Shown: positions 52,362 to 61,315, numbered from the stretch's first letter. The stretch is DNA of 64,000 nucleotides from Coleofasciculus sp040219735 (GCA_040219735.1 JAVJRX010000131.1), one strand, 5' to 3'. Made by a program: numbers and translations. Notes: generated by a model not told the origin, from the sequence alone.

Positions 52362-53228
52362 ATGCAACAGATTACAGGGACAACTAAACTCTTGGGCGTA
52401 ATTGGTCATCCGGTGGAGCATTCTCTATCACCAATTATGCACAATCGCGCGATCGCACAGTTGGGTGTGGATTATGTCTATCTCCCTCTACCTGTTAAAC
52501 CGGAGGATTTAGATGTCGCCGTGGCGGGGTTTGCGGCGATGGGTTTGCAAGGCTTTAATATCACGATTCCCCATAAGCAAGCCATTATCCCCCTGTTATC
52601 GGAGGTATCCGATATCGCCCAACTCGTGGGTGCGGTGAACACCGTTTGGCGTACTGATAAAGGGTGGAGTGGGACGAATACAGATGTCTTAGGGTTTATC
52701 GCACCCCTGAACCAATATAAGCGAGATTGGCATCAAACCAAAGCGGTAGTATTAGGCTATGGCGGTGCAGCACGCGCTGTTGTCGTGGGTTGTATGCAGT
52801 TGGGTTGTCCTGAGATTTGGGTTGTGGGTCGTAATCCCTATAAGTTAAGTCAGTTTCAGCAAAGTTGGGCAGATACTCCCTTGTCTAAGATTCTACAGGC
52901 TTATCCCTGGGAGGAAATGCCACAATTACTACAACAAGCCGATTTACTGGTGAATACAACGCCTGTGGGGATGTCTCCTCATATCGATCAATCCCCTGTG
53001 GATGAAGAAATAATCCAGGGATTGCCCAAGGGCGCGATCGCGTATGATTTAATTTACACCCCAAATCCCACAAAGTTTCTACAACAAGCGAAACAACAAG
53101 GCGCGATTCCCATTGACGGCTTGGAAATGTTAGTGCAACAAGGTGCAGCCGCGTTACAGATTTGGTTAGGACAAACAGCACCTGTTGAAATTATGCGAGA
53201 ATCCCTGCAACAAATTTTTTCCTCGTAG
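52362..53228 (+). CDS. aroE: Shikimate dehydrogenase
   Basis: 288 residues. NADP-dependent reduction of 3-dehydroshikimate in aromatic amino acid synthesis. Seen: HPVEHSLSPIMHN at the N-terminus, catalytic Lys in NITIPHK, GTNTDVLGF, the Rossmann loop GYGGAARAV, and the C-terminal DGLEMLVQQGAAAL. Single gene. Confidence 0.96.
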   Translation: MQQITGTTKLLGVIGHPVEHSLSPIMHNRAIAQLGVDYVYLPLPVKPEDLDVAVAGFAAMGLQGFNITIPHKQAIIPLLSEVSDIAQLVGAVNTVWRTDKGWSGTNTDVLGFIAPLNQYKRDWHQTKAVVLGYGGAARAVVVGCMQLGCPEIWVVGRNPYKLSQFQQSWADTPLSKILQAYPWEEMPQLLQQADLLVNTTPVGMSPHIDQSPVDEEIIQGLPKGAIAYDLIYTPNPTKFLQQAKQQGAIPIDGLEMLVQQGAAALQIWLGQTAPVEIMRESLQQIFSS

Positions 53229-53388
53229 GGGTGAAATATGGGAAATTAACTTTTGACGCAAACTGTAAACGCCTCTACCCATATTTCACCCAATCCCCAG
53301 AATTAACGTTTTTTCTGATTTTATCCTTAATTAAATCAAAAGCGGTTAAGCCAGGGGGGATGACGGTTGTCAAGGGGAAGGGTTTCTA

Positions 53389-53841
53389 TCATAATCGATT
53401 AATTAAAGGCTTAATTTTTTCAGCGACGGCTGATGCGCCAGCTTGTTTTTCCGGTTGGCGAGTATACCAATAAGCCCAAGCTATTAACACGGCTTGAAAG
53501 GGTAGCCGAATCCAATAAAACAATTGACTGTGGGGAATTCCTTCAATCTTGATGTTGTGCAGTGTCATGTAGATATTGGCAGGAAACACCGCAATAAACA
53601 GAGCAATCAGTCCCCAGGCGGCGGCGACGCTGACAAATGGAATCATTAAGCCAATACCGCCGAGAATCTCGAAGAAACCGCTCACATAGACAGATGTCAA
53701 GGGCGGAAAGGGTGGAGGAACGATGCGGGCATATTGTTCTGGTTTCAGGAAATGGGTGATACCGACGATGATGGTACATACAGCAAGAACACCCCGAAGG
53801 ATTTCTTTGCGGCGATAACTGTTGTCAGGTGATTGAGACAT
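53389..53841 (-). CDS. DoxX family membrane protein
   Basis: 150 residues, four hydrophobic segments with the DoxX/SURF4-like pattern: VCTIIVGITHFLKPEQYARIVPP, SGFFEILGGIGLMIP, FIAVFPANIYM and the final RLPFQAVLIAWAYWYTR. Function is unclear for most members; some relate to quinones or redox stress. Single gene, convergent with aroE. Confidence 0.87.
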   Translation of the reverse strand: MSQSPDNSYRRKEILRGVLAVCTIIVGITHFLKPEQYARIVPPPFPPLTSVYVSGFFEILGGIGLMIPFVSVAAAWGLIALFIAVFPANIYMTLHNIKIEGIPHSQLFYWIRLPFQAVLIAWAYWYTRQPEKQAGASAVAEKIKPLINRL

Positions 53842-53896
53842 AAGGAATAGAGGAAACTTACGATCACAGGATAGAGGCTGAGTCGCGATCGCGCGT

Positions 53897-54118
53897 CTAT
53901 CGGGAGTTAGCTCTTAAACTGTTCATCAGGTGCCACCCACAAACGCGATCGCATTTCCTGCCTTGCGCCTGAATTTGATTGGCATAGCCCCGAAGAGTGA
54001 CCGTTAACAGTTCAATTTCCTCTAACAGAGAAAACTCTTCATTAGATGGACGAAAATTAGCCACAATTTTTTTTCGATATCTTTGAGTATTTTGATAGAC
54101 TATTTTTAGCTCATCCAT
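53897..54118 (-). CDS. Small hypothetical protein
   Basis: 73 residues from the ATG at 54118; an earlier ATG at 54139 overlaps the PIN gene further. A helical, charged sequence (LKIVYQNTQRYRKKIVANF; FSLLEEIELLTVTLRGYANQIQ) with two Cys near the end. Not recognised. Its 5' end overlaps the 5' end of the PIN gene on the opposite strand, so at most one of the two N-termini is placed correctly. Confidence 0.4.
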   Translation of the reverse strand: MDELKIVYQNTQRYRKKIVANFRPSNEEFSLLEEIELLTVTLRGYANQIQAQGRKCDRVCGWHLMNSLRANSR

Positions 54119-54668
54119 TCTTCTTGACGCCTGCTGCATTTTAAACTTTAGTGCATCGGGTCATCTTTTGGAAATTTTGCAGGCTATTCCGGCTCAAGTT
54201 GCAGTTCCCCAAGTTGTGCTAGAGCGCGAATTGAAGACACTGCAACGTCTTGAGAATGAAGAGAACGAGGGAGCGACTCAGTTCGAGGCTGCCATTGCCC
54301 AGGGTGTACTGATTGTGGTGGACTTTAAATCAGAACCAGAGGAGACATCATTTGTCAACTATGTTTTTGAACTGGGCGATGATGGAGAATCTGCCTGCTG
54401 TGCGATCGCGTCTCACCGAGGATGGGCAATAGTAACTGACGATAAGAGAGCAATCTCGTTTATTCAACGGGAGATCTCGCAGCTTCAAATTATATCAACT
54501 CCAGAGATAATTAAGCATTGGTCAGAGAAAGTCGCTCTTGATGCTTCAATATTACGAGATGCACTCAAAGCAATTCGGTTCAAGGGGAAGTATTTACCGC
54601 GTAAAAACCATCCTTTACTAAGTTGGTGGCAAACTGCTTTGACTGAGCCAGACGCTTTAGAGGAATGA
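54117..54668 (+). CDS. PIN-like domain protein with non-standard start
   Basis: The family N-terminus reads ILLDACCILNFSASGHLLE, with the metal-binding Asp in LLDACC. It is only reached if translation begins near 54102-54117 (ATT codons); the first conventional start is a TTG at 54168, which would remove that Asp. Further acidic residues are in ELGDDGESACCAIA and IVTDDKRA. It looks like the toxin half of a PIN-type pair, about 183 residues. Either an unusual initiation codon is used or the start has decayed. No antitoxin is evident on the same strand. Confidence 0.65.
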   Translation: MLLDACCILNFSASGHLLEILQAIPAQVAVPQVVLERELKTLQRLENEENEGATQFEAAIAQGVLIVVDFKSEPEETSFVNYVFELGDDGESACCAIASHRGWAIVTDDKRAISFIQREISQLQIISTPEIIKHWSEKVALDASILRDALKAIRFKGKYLPRKNHPLLSWWQTALTEPDALEE

Positions 54669-54708
54669 AATTCTGTAATCTAAATACATGGTTTTTGTTT
54701 GAGCGGGT

Positions 54709-55602
54709 CTAAGAATACCGGATTTGCAGCAGTAGTCTATCTGCTTTAACGGGAGAAATTACGCGGTGAATGCAGGAAGGATCTTGAACAAAACCAAATC
54801 CACTTTCTCCTTCAATGATCAGTTGATTGTCTTGCCCGTAATAATTAAGCACAGCCTTGTCCGACTGACGACCCGCAGAAAAGGTCATGTAAAGTGGCTT
54901 TTTTTTATGAGAGCCTTTGATCATAACGTGAGCGCCAGAATCAGCATTCACATCGGTGATATAAAAATAGGCGGTCATAAAGTTGTACCCAGCGATATCA
55001 TAGTGAAAATTTGTGGGTGGATAACTCTGTCTAATTTCCGGTTCTCTCAGATCTGAAACTAAACTCCAAGTCAGATGCTGGCTAATTTGATTGGGCCAAT
55101 ACCCCAGATAGTCCTTAACGATTTGCAACAGCAGAGGATCTTGGGTAATTTTTTGAATGGCTTCGCAATCCATTGCATCACGCACCAAGGCACGCAGCAC
55201 TGAATGCTCACCTCGCATTCGACCATTTCTAATTACCTCTTCGATGAAAAAGTCGTCGTCAGACTCAGGTTCAATACAAGGTGTTTTTATGGCATATTGA
55301 TAGATTTCTTTTACCATTGACGGCGATAAATGTAGACCAAATCCTACTCCTTCATGACGCAGTTGTTGGACACATCTATCTAGGGAAACACCGTCAAACA
55401 TTGAATCGGCAGCAATCTTCAGGCGTTTTTTATAGAAATCGGGATTTAGGCGCTGTCGCCTAGCTTGGAGAAAACTATATATTCTCCGACAGAGGAGGAA
55501 ACGACCAAACCGCTGCGTGAAGTCTCCTTGGGTTAACCGCTTAATCGGTTTTGATGCTGAACTTAAGCGTCCCTTTGAACGTTCTAATGTGGCAGTTTTC
55601 AT
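54709..55602 (-). CDS. Phytanoyl-CoA dioxygenase (PhyH) family Fe(II)/2-oxoglutarate oxygenase
   Basis: 297 residues from the ATG at 55602. Iron ligands are visible as His-x-Asp in FHYDIAGYNF and the distal His in SCIHRVIS, with the 2-oxoglutarate-binding Arg soon after (PVKADRLLLQIRYS). DSGAHVMIKGSHKKKP is the usual beta-hairpin. The enzyme class hydroxylates small molecules or lipids. The N-terminal 60 residues are basic. It may belong to a minus-strand set of small-molecule enzymes, although a 400-bp repeat-filled gap separates it from the next. Confidence 0.8.
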   Translation of the reverse strand: MKTATLERSKGRLSSASKPIKRLTQGDFTQRFGRFLLCRRIYSFLQARRQRLNPDFYKKRLKIAADSMFDGVSLDRCVQQLRHEGVGFGLHLSPSMVKEIYQYAIKTPCIEPESDDDFFIEEVIRNGRMRGEHSVLRALVRDAMDCEAIQKITQDPLLLQIVKDYLGYWPNQISQHLTWSLVSDLREPEIRQSYPPTNFHYDIAGYNFMTAYFYITDVNADSGAHVMIKGSHKKKPLYMTFSAGRQSDKAVLNYYGQDNQLIIEGESGFGFVQDPSCIHRVISPVKADRLLLQIRYS

Positions 55603-55841
55603 GACAATTCTCAAGACACTTGGCTACATCTACTACTCTCATCATTACTTTTGTGAATCAGGAGTGTCACACCCAGTTTTAGATCAGTAATTCACGCCGC
55701 GAAACTGATCCGTTATTTCTTTTAGGGAGAATTGTACAGGGGATCTATTCGAGTTCCCTCCCGGTTCCCTCCCCTTTATAAGGGGAGGGTTAGGGTGGGG
55801 TCAGATCAAGGTATCGCTTTTCTTTTGTCCGACTACTTATA

Positions 55842-55912
55842 ACAAAGTCCGCGCAGGCGGACGCAAGGCAAGTGTAGCAGCGATTTCAATCGCCTCCTCA
55901 AAAGGGGGTGAT
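55842..55912. mobile_element. MITE-like element, inverted relative of 42119-42200
   Basis: Carries GTCCGCGCAGGCGGAC, GCGATTTCAATCGCC and AAAAGGGGGT in the order of the other copy read backwards. Just upstream are TTTTGTCCGACTACTTA (55823-55839) and a CCTCCCCTTTATAAGGGGAG palindrome (about 55776-55795). The 399-bp gap 55603-56001 holds only repeats. Confidence 0.65.
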
Positions 55913-56001
55913 ACTAGGAATTAAAATCTCTGGCGGGAAGAAAGTTTTATAATTCTTACAAAAAATTAAAAATAACGATCCTCTCCTTAACCTTTGCCTA
56001 C

Positions 56002-56688
56002 CTATTGATTAGGTTTTCGACATCCAAAAATCGCAAAGTTAAGATAGCGCCAGTGACAGGAAACATCCTCAAATCCTGCCTCCCTGAGCCATTTTAACTG
56101 GTCTTCAACGGATGCCGGAATATCTTCCGCTAGATATTTAGCAAACCAGTAATTGCTATCTTCTCCCTGAGACTCAATATACTGACACCAAAGCTGATGA
56201 TGCTGCTGGGTTAGAGTCGGGGTGGGGCTGATAACAATATCGCGATTGAGGAAAATTCCACCGGGATTCATCCCCTGAAATAGCCGCTTGAATAACCTCT
56301 GTTTTCCTGGATGATCTAAATGATGAATTGCCAATCCAGATATTATCAGATCGTAGCCTGAGCCTATATCATCACGGGCAAAATTTCCCTGTTGAATGGT
56401 TACGCGATCGCGAAACGCTGACAAGTTCCTCTGACAGGTTTCCAGCATACTCTCTGCCAGATCGAATACTGTCACATTTGCTGAGGGAAACGCCTGGAGA
56501 ATCAGAGAAGACAACACTCCTGTCCCTGCACCTAAATCGAGAACATTCAAGGGACGCTGACGGTCAAACGGAATTAAATCGAGCAGCAGTCTATTTTGTT
56601 GATGATAGTGAGGAATCAGTTTAGGAATTAGACCGTCATATACTATGGCTGTATTTTCAAAAGTTTGACGAATTTGATCAGTATTCAT
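56002..56688 (-). CDS. Class I SAM-dependent methyltransferase
   Basis: 228 residues. SAM-binding motif I is NVLDLGAGTGVLSSL, the acidic post-I is VTVFDLAESML, motif II is YDLIISGLAIHHLD and motif III is NPGGIFLNRD. Small-molecule (UbiE/type 11-like) family; acceptor unknown. It lies 43 nt downstream of the GCS2-type gene, so co-transcription is likely. Confidence 0.88.
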   Translation of the reverse strand: MNTDQIRQTFENTAIVYDGLIPKLIPHYHQQNRLLLDLIPFDRQRPLNVLDLGAGTGVLSSLILQAFPSANVTVFDLAESMLETCQRNLSAFRDRVTIQQGNFARDDIGSGYDLIISGLAIHHLDHPGKQRLFKRLFQGMNPGGIFLNRDIVISPTPTLTQQHHQLWCQYIESQGEDSNYWFAKYLAEDIPASVEDQLKWLREAGFEDVSCHWRYLNFAIFGCRKPNQ

Positions 56689-56731
56689 TAATTTTTACCC
56701 CAATTATAATTAAACCTGAACCAGATTTTAC

Positions 56732-58036
56732 CTAAACAGAATACTTTTGCGAAAAAGATGCAACCTGTGCTTCTAACTCATCGCAAGCTTCGCGCACCAG
56801 CCGTAACCCTTCCTCCTTTTCTAGTTGAGCGCCTGCGGGGGCAAATTGTTGCAAAATTTCTGCTTCTGTTGTTTGATATTCACCCCAATCTGATTTCAAC
56901 TTTTCCAGGTAATTAATTCCCTCACTGCCATCTTGAATGGCAAACTCTAAAATAGAATCCAGATAAGCCGTAACCTTAGAACTCTTCACCCCCTCCGTCA
57001 CAGCGGCAAATAACAATTCCCCATTAAGATAGTCAAAATCTGGCACAAATAGCCAATCCCCTCGTAACTCAAAGGTATGAACGCCTTGAGCAGGTCTAAC
57101 TATTATTCCTTCCTGTCTAACTCGCCGAGCTGCATTGTAAACTAATCTGATAATTGTCAAAATCACGTCTGGATAGTTACTATCAATTCCCCTTAGTTCC
57201 ACTGTTCCTAATGCATTAAGCCGAACCGGATTCCAACCCGCTTTTAGTAAATTTCCGCCGCCCTCAGTAAACAAATTTCGCTCAACTCCAGCCTGATCCA
57301 TCGCGGCTAGCCATGCATAATAGCGTTCAAATTGCAACTCAACTAAACGTTCCACAGAATCCGCATAAGGCATTAAACCGCCGACAGATTGTAAGTTAGT
57401 GTAAACCCCTTCCCAGCCAAATCGGTCACTCCCGCGATAGCGGACAATGTGATAGGCAAGCCCCGTGGCTTCTCCTTCATAAAAGGGACAGGCGCGTCCC
57501 AAGGCAATGAGTGCGGAATCTAATGCTGTGGCTAAATTATAAATATTAATTAGTTCCTCGCGTTCGGCGGCGCTGCTGTTGTAAGAAACACCGACGCGGG
57601 AATCAATAACTCCTGGCGGTACTTCTAAATGTAAATGTGTCCCCGTACATTTACCGGCATTCAAAAATCGGTCATAGCCAACGGTGCGAACCTGGACATG
57701 ATAGCTTAATTTATCTCGAATGACGGGAATTAAATGTAACGGATAGCTGGATAGGGGATAAAGCCGCAGATGCATCTTTTGCCCCACCTGTAATACCAGT
57801 TGTAAATTCTTTATATAGGCTGTTGCTAATTCTGTGGGAGTATGGGCAGGAGGGGTATTAATTTCTATTATTCCCTTCACCCACTCTGGCATAAAATAAT
57901 CTGGATTCAGACCAATGGCTTCGGCTTCTTGGCGACAATTCTGTAAGAATTCATCCGCACGATTGGAAAACATTCCCGCTTCGTCTACGAGGAAAAATTC
58001 TTGTTCTAAACCGATGCGACGTTTGCTTAGTTTCAT
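56732..58036 (-). CDS. Glutamate-cysteine ligase-like (GCS2 family) enzyme
   Basis: 434 residues. The GCS2 fold shows as RRIGLEQEFFLVDEAG, GIIEINTPPAHTP and CTGTHLHLEVPPG, all with acidic or His metal/ATP ligands. GCS2 enzymes form an amide between the gamma-carboxyl of glutamate and an amine (GshA, EgtA, YbdK types). The sequence differs from the usual cyanobacterial GshA start (short, KGFE-type), so I do not assign it to glutathione synthesis. It sits between an aminotransferase and a methyltransferase gene, suggesting a small-molecule pathway. Confidence 0.82.
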   Translation of the reverse strand: MKLSKRRIGLEQEFFLVDEAGMFSNRADEFLQNCRQEAEAIGLNPDYFMPEWVKGIIEINTPPAHTPTELATAYIKNLQLVLQVGQKMHLRLYPLSSYPLHLIPVIRDKLSYHVQVRTVGYDRFLNAGKCTGTHLHLEVPPGVIDSRVGVSYNSSAAEREELINIYNLATALDSALIALGRACPFYEGEATGLAYHIVRYRGSDRFGWEGVYTNLQSVGGLMPYADSVERLVELQFERYYAWLAAMDQAGVERNLFTEGGGNLLKAGWNPVRLNALGTVELRGIDSNYPDVILTIIRLVYNAARRVRQEGIIVRPAQGVHTFELRGDWLFVPDFDYLNGELLFAAVTEGVKSSKVTAYLDSILEFAIQDGSEGINYLEKLKSDWGEYQTTEAEILQQFAPAGAQLEKEEGLRLVREACDELEAQVASFSQKYSV

Positions 58037-58120
58037 GGTATAGTGGTCAGGGTTACTGAGTTATTTAAAGGAGGCAGAGCCTCCCCAAGAGCATTCCCAG
58101 GCAAAGCCTAGGAACGAGCC

Positions 58121-59407
58121 TTAAACCTCCACCACGGCTTGCTGATACACCTTTTGTGTCACTTGAACTAACCGTTGCATGGCAGTTTCTAATTCGCGAT
58201 CGCTGGCGGTGAGACTAATCCGAATGCACTGATGCTTGTGTTCCCACTCTTCCCGTAATCCAGGAAAAAAGGTATTTCCGGGAACGACGATTACCCCCAC
58301 CTGCTTTAAGTGTTGATAAAAGTCCCAATCGGTTATCGGTAAATCTTTTAACCACAACCAGGCAAAAATCGCGCCTTCACCTCGATGTAAAAACCAAGGT
58401 AACTCCTTGGGCATAAATTGGTTCAGCGCTGTTTCTAAGACGGCAAACTTGTGTTGATAATAAGGACGAATCACATTAACAGAAATCTCAGCCAATGCGC
58501 CAGAATTAATCGCCCGTGCTGCGATCGCTTGTCCGTAGCGGGAGGAATGGATGCACAGATTCGTCTGGAAAGATTCCAAGATACCAATCAGGTTCGGATC
58601 ACCAATAGCGACGCCAATCCGTTCTCCGGGTAATCCGGCTTTGGATAAACTCAGGCAATGGATAATATTATCACCAAAAATTGGTGTCATTTCGGTAAAA
58701 TTTAACGCCGGGAATGGCGGCGCATACGCCGAGTCAATGAACACCGGCACATGATCAGGTGCGGCGAGTTCGGCAATTTTTCGCACTTCGTTATCACTGA
58801 GAACATTACCTGTGGGATTACAGGGACGAGAAAATATTACACATCCTGTCGTTTGGTTAATTTTCAATTGGCTGAAGTCGGGACGATATTTATAGCGATG
58901 CGCCGCTTCATCAATATCCAGGCTGGGTTTGTAGGCAATTACCGCTTCTGGGGTTAAGCTGACGCCGCCATACCCGGTATAATCGGGACTCAGGGGGAGA
59001 ACAATTTGTTTTAACTCACCGGCTTGGGTATAACCGCCAAAGGCATTCGCCCCATAGAAGTAAATGGATTGAGAACCGGGAGTAATTAAGATATTACGTT
59101 CAGTTATGCTTAACCCATAACGCTGATTGAAATCCCGTGCGATCGCGTCAATCAATGGCTGGTATCCTTGAGATGACCCATAGCGGCAAACCACTTCACC
59201 GTATTCGGGACTTGCCAAGAGTTGGGCGGTACAGTCTCGCCACAGTTGTTCCACCTCCGGCAATATTACCGGATTTCCCGCACTGAGATTAATAAAATCC
59301 TGTCCCTGACCTGCTCGTAACGTTTCAATAATATCTTTCATAATAGCCCGGACGCCCGTCAGGTTGGACATCTGAGTGCCGAATTGAGTTAGAGACGGTT
59401 CTATCAT
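58121..59407 (-). CDS. avtA: Valine-pyruvate aminotransferase-like PLP enzyme
   Basis: 428 residues from the ATG at 59407. Fold type I aminotransferase: NLSAGNPVILPEV at the start, CRYGSSQGY, SRPCNPTGNVLSD, and the PLP lysine in SLSKAGLPGERIG. The C-terminal RISLTASDREL binds the substrate carboxylate. Closest to AvtA (valine + pyruvate). It heads the minus-strand set with the GCS2-type and methyltransferase genes; the 84-nt gap holds a short repeat. Confidence 0.85.
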   Translation of the reverse strand: MIEPSLTQFGTQMSNLTGVRAIMKDIIETLRAGQGQDFINLSAGNPVILPEVEQLWRDCTAQLLASPEYGEVVCRYGSSQGYQPLIDAIARDFNQRYGLSITERNILITPGSQSIYFYGANAFGGYTQAGELKQIVLPLSPDYTGYGGVSLTPEAVIAYKPSLDIDEAAHRYKYRPDFSQLKINQTTGCVIFSRPCNPTGNVLSDNEVRKIAELAAPDHVPVFIDSAYAPPFPALNFTEMTPIFGDNIIHCLSLSKAGLPGERIGVAIGDPNLIGILESFQTNLCIHSSRYGQAIAARAINSGALAEISVNVIRPYYQHKFAVLETALNQFMPKELPWFLHRGEGAIFAWLWLKDLPITDWDFYQHLKQVGVIVVPGNTFFPGLREEWEHKHQCIRISLTASDRELETAMQRLVQVTQKVYQQAVVEV

Positions 59408-59753
59408 GCGCGATCGCACTCGTTACAGAGGTTAACTTACTTTGCCGCGAATTGAATCAAATTTGCTGATTCGCTGGGGGCTTTATTCATTTAACCGCAA
59501 ATTTAACCTTTTAGCTTTTTGTGCATCCAATGATTTGCCTGGGGTTGATGGGAATACGAAGCACCATGAGAGTGCGATCGCGCCCCTTGTTGACCCAATA
59601 GAACCCTAGATATTCCATCCTACAAGGGATAGAACAGCCGGGGAAGTGGACAGTATAACTGATGCGTATGGCTGGTATTTAAAACAGATTTATGAAGGGT
59701 TTATGAAGTTCAGACTTCCATTATGAAGATCCTGTGAAATTATCCATTTTATC

Positions 59754-59784
59754 TTGACAAATATTTCAATCCATTATCTACTAT
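59754..59784 (+). promoter_or_regulatory. Candidate sigma-70 promoter of the PEP-CTERM gene
   Basis: TTGACA at 59754-59759 and a TATCTACTAT block at 59775-59784, about 30 nt before the start codon. The -10 register is not certain. The region before it (59420-59753) shows no gene. Confidence 0.45.
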
Positions 59785-59812
59785 TTACATATAATCTTTG
59801 GAAAAAATAATT

Positions 59813-60580
59813 ATGAAATTTAATCTGCCTACATTAGCTAAAACCACTATCGCTGGTGTAGCTATCACAGCTACCCTGGGATGTTTAGCTTCTTCGGCAG
59901 ATGCGCTCACCTTAGCTAGTTCTTCTGGCAGTTGGAGCAATGTGCTTTTGGATAATGGAATTACAGTAAATCCTCCAGGTGGCAACACTGTTGAATTTTT
60001 TAATGTAGGCAATGAAAGCCAAGTCCGGTGGGGTGTTCCATTTAGCAGCAGTGATGCCAAAAGCGGACTGGGATTTACTGGGGTCACAACTAAAACCTTT
60101 GATGTGGGCGATATGTTTGAGTTGGGAACCCTGCGCCACTTCAATAATGTCACTTCAACCTTTTCCCCAGTTGCAGACGCAGCTAACCTGGGAATTACCT
60201 TGGACTTCAGCAGTCCAGATGTAGAACAAACATTCACATTCAATTTTGCGATTGACAATACGCCAAATGCTGGTCCCTGTCAGGTTGGTAGTCCTCCCTG
60301 CGCTGATATCGTCACCTTCCCTAGCGCTTTCCCCACAGAAACCTTTAACATTGGCGGAGTTGACTATACCCTTGAGTTACTTGGGTTCCGTGATTCCGTT
60401 ACTGGAGATCCTGTTGGTGAATTCGTTTCCGCAGAAAATGGCACAAATTCAGCCACACTCTTTGCTAAAATCACGACTCCCCCTTCTGAAAAAGTTCCTG
60501 AACCAACGGCTATGGTTGGTCTAGGTCTTTTGGGTCTCTATATCATGGGGCGTCGTAATCAAAAGCAAAAGCTACACTAA
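59813..60580 (+). CDS. PEP-CTERM protein with choice-of-anchor K domain
   Basis: 255 residues from the ATG at 59813; a TTG five codons earlier is unlikely. Signal peptide about 1-30 (VAITATLGCLASSADA). The body matches the choice-of-anchor K type (VRWGVPFSSSDAKSGLGF; FELGTLRHFNN; CADIVTF; FNIGGVDYTLELLGF), beta-rich and secreted. The C-terminal VPEPTAMVGLGLLGLYIMGRR is the PEP-CTERM sorting signal for an exosortase, which anchors or releases the protein at the outer surface, often with exopolysaccharide. Ligand unknown. Confidence 0.9.
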   Translation: MKFNLPTLAKTTIAGVAITATLGCLASSADALTLASSSGSWSNVLLDNGITVNPPGGNTVEFFNVGNESQVRWGVPFSSSDAKSGLGFTGVTTKTFDVGDMFELGTLRHFNNVTSTFSPVADAANLGITLDFSSPDVEQTFTFNFAIDNTPNAGPCQVGSPPCADIVTFPSAFPTETFNIGGVDYTLELLGFRDSVTGDPVGEFVSAENGTNSATLFAKITTPPSEKVPEPTAMVGLGLLGLYIMGRRNQKQKLH

Positions 60581-60607
60581 TCTATAGAGAAAAAATTAGA
60601 ATAGATA

Positions 60608-60636
60608 ATCCCCAGACTCAATGTGTGGGGATTTCT
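60608..60636 (+). terminator. Weak hairpin terminator after the PEP-CTERM gene
   Basis: ATCCCCA (60608-60614) and TGGGGAT (60626-60632) with an 11-nt loop, followed by TTCTA. The U tract is short, so the efficiency is uncertain. Confidence 0.45.
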
Positions 60637-60721
60637 ACGTTATTGGGCTTACTTGATCAAGTCACCTTAGCCTTGGCGTACTATAGGTAAGGTAAATGCA
60701 CAGACTGGGAGAACAACCACG

Positions 60722-61315
60722 GTTTACACACGCCCCCTAGCTCGACTGATCGAGCAACTACAACGCTTACCTGGAGTAGGTCCCAAGACTGCTCAACGAT
60801 TGGCATTACATATTATTAAGCGCTCAGAGGATGAAGTCAAAGCCCTGGCGCAGGCTTTAATTGAGGCAAAAAAGCAGATTGGCTTATGTCAGGTTTGCTT
60901 TCACCTGTCGGCTGAATCCGTTTGTGATATCTGTCGTAATCCGAATCGGGATAAAACGACTCTCTGTGTGGTGGCGGATTCCCGTGATGTGATTGCGTTG
61001 GAGAAAACACGGGAGTATCGGGGAAATTATCATGTTCTCGGTGGGGTGATTTCTCCCATGGATGGAATTGGACCCGAACAATTGCACGTTGAACAACTGG
61101 TGCGCCGCGTTAGCCAGCATAAGATTCAAGAGGTGATTTTAGCGATTAGTCCGAGTGTGGAAGGGGAAACGACGACGCTGTATGTTGGTCAACTGTTGAA
61201 ACCATTTACTAAGGTGACTCGAATTGCTTTTGGTTTACCCATGGGTGGAGATTTGGAATATGCGGATGAGGTGACGTTAGCACGAGCGTTGGAAGGGCGG
61301 CGGGAGTTGGATTAG
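60722..61315 (+). CDS. recR: Recombination mediator RecR, no standard start codon
   Basis: 197 residues when read from GTT at 60722 (VYTRPLARLIEQLQRLPGVGPKT). This is the normal RecR N-terminus with its helix-hairpin-helix. The zinc finger CQVCFHLSAESVCDIC and the Toprim VVADSRD with SPSVEGETT complete the protein, which works with RecF and RecO. No ATG, GTG or TTG occurs in frame between the upstream stop (60668) and the HhH motif; the first is a TTG at 60800 that would delete it. A GGGAGA ribosome site (60707-60712) stands 9 nt before GTT, so that codon, or the ACG before it, is the probable start. Confidence 0.87.
   Translation, partial: VYTRPLARLIEQLQRLPGVGPKTAQRLALHIIKRSEDEVKALAQALIEAKKQIGLCQVCFHLSAESVCDICRNPNRDKTTLCVVADSRDVIALEKTREYRGNYHVLGGVISPMDGIGPEQLHVEQLVRRVSQHKIQEVILAISPSVEGETTTLYVGQLLKPFTKVTRIAFGLPMGGDLEYADEVTLARALEGRRELD

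Noticed and set aside
53231..53473. 80-codon frame after aroE
   Set aside because: It overlaps the DoxX gene on the opposite strand, and its composition looks like translated antisense.
56732..58036. Naming the GCS2 enzyme gshA of glutathione synthesis
   Set aside because: The N-terminus and length differ from the usual cyanobacterial GshA, and the neighbours suggest another pathway.
59785..60258. 157-codon antisense frame over the PEP-CTERM gene
   Set aside because: The sense frame has a signal peptide, a family domain and a sorting signal; the antisense is a shadow.
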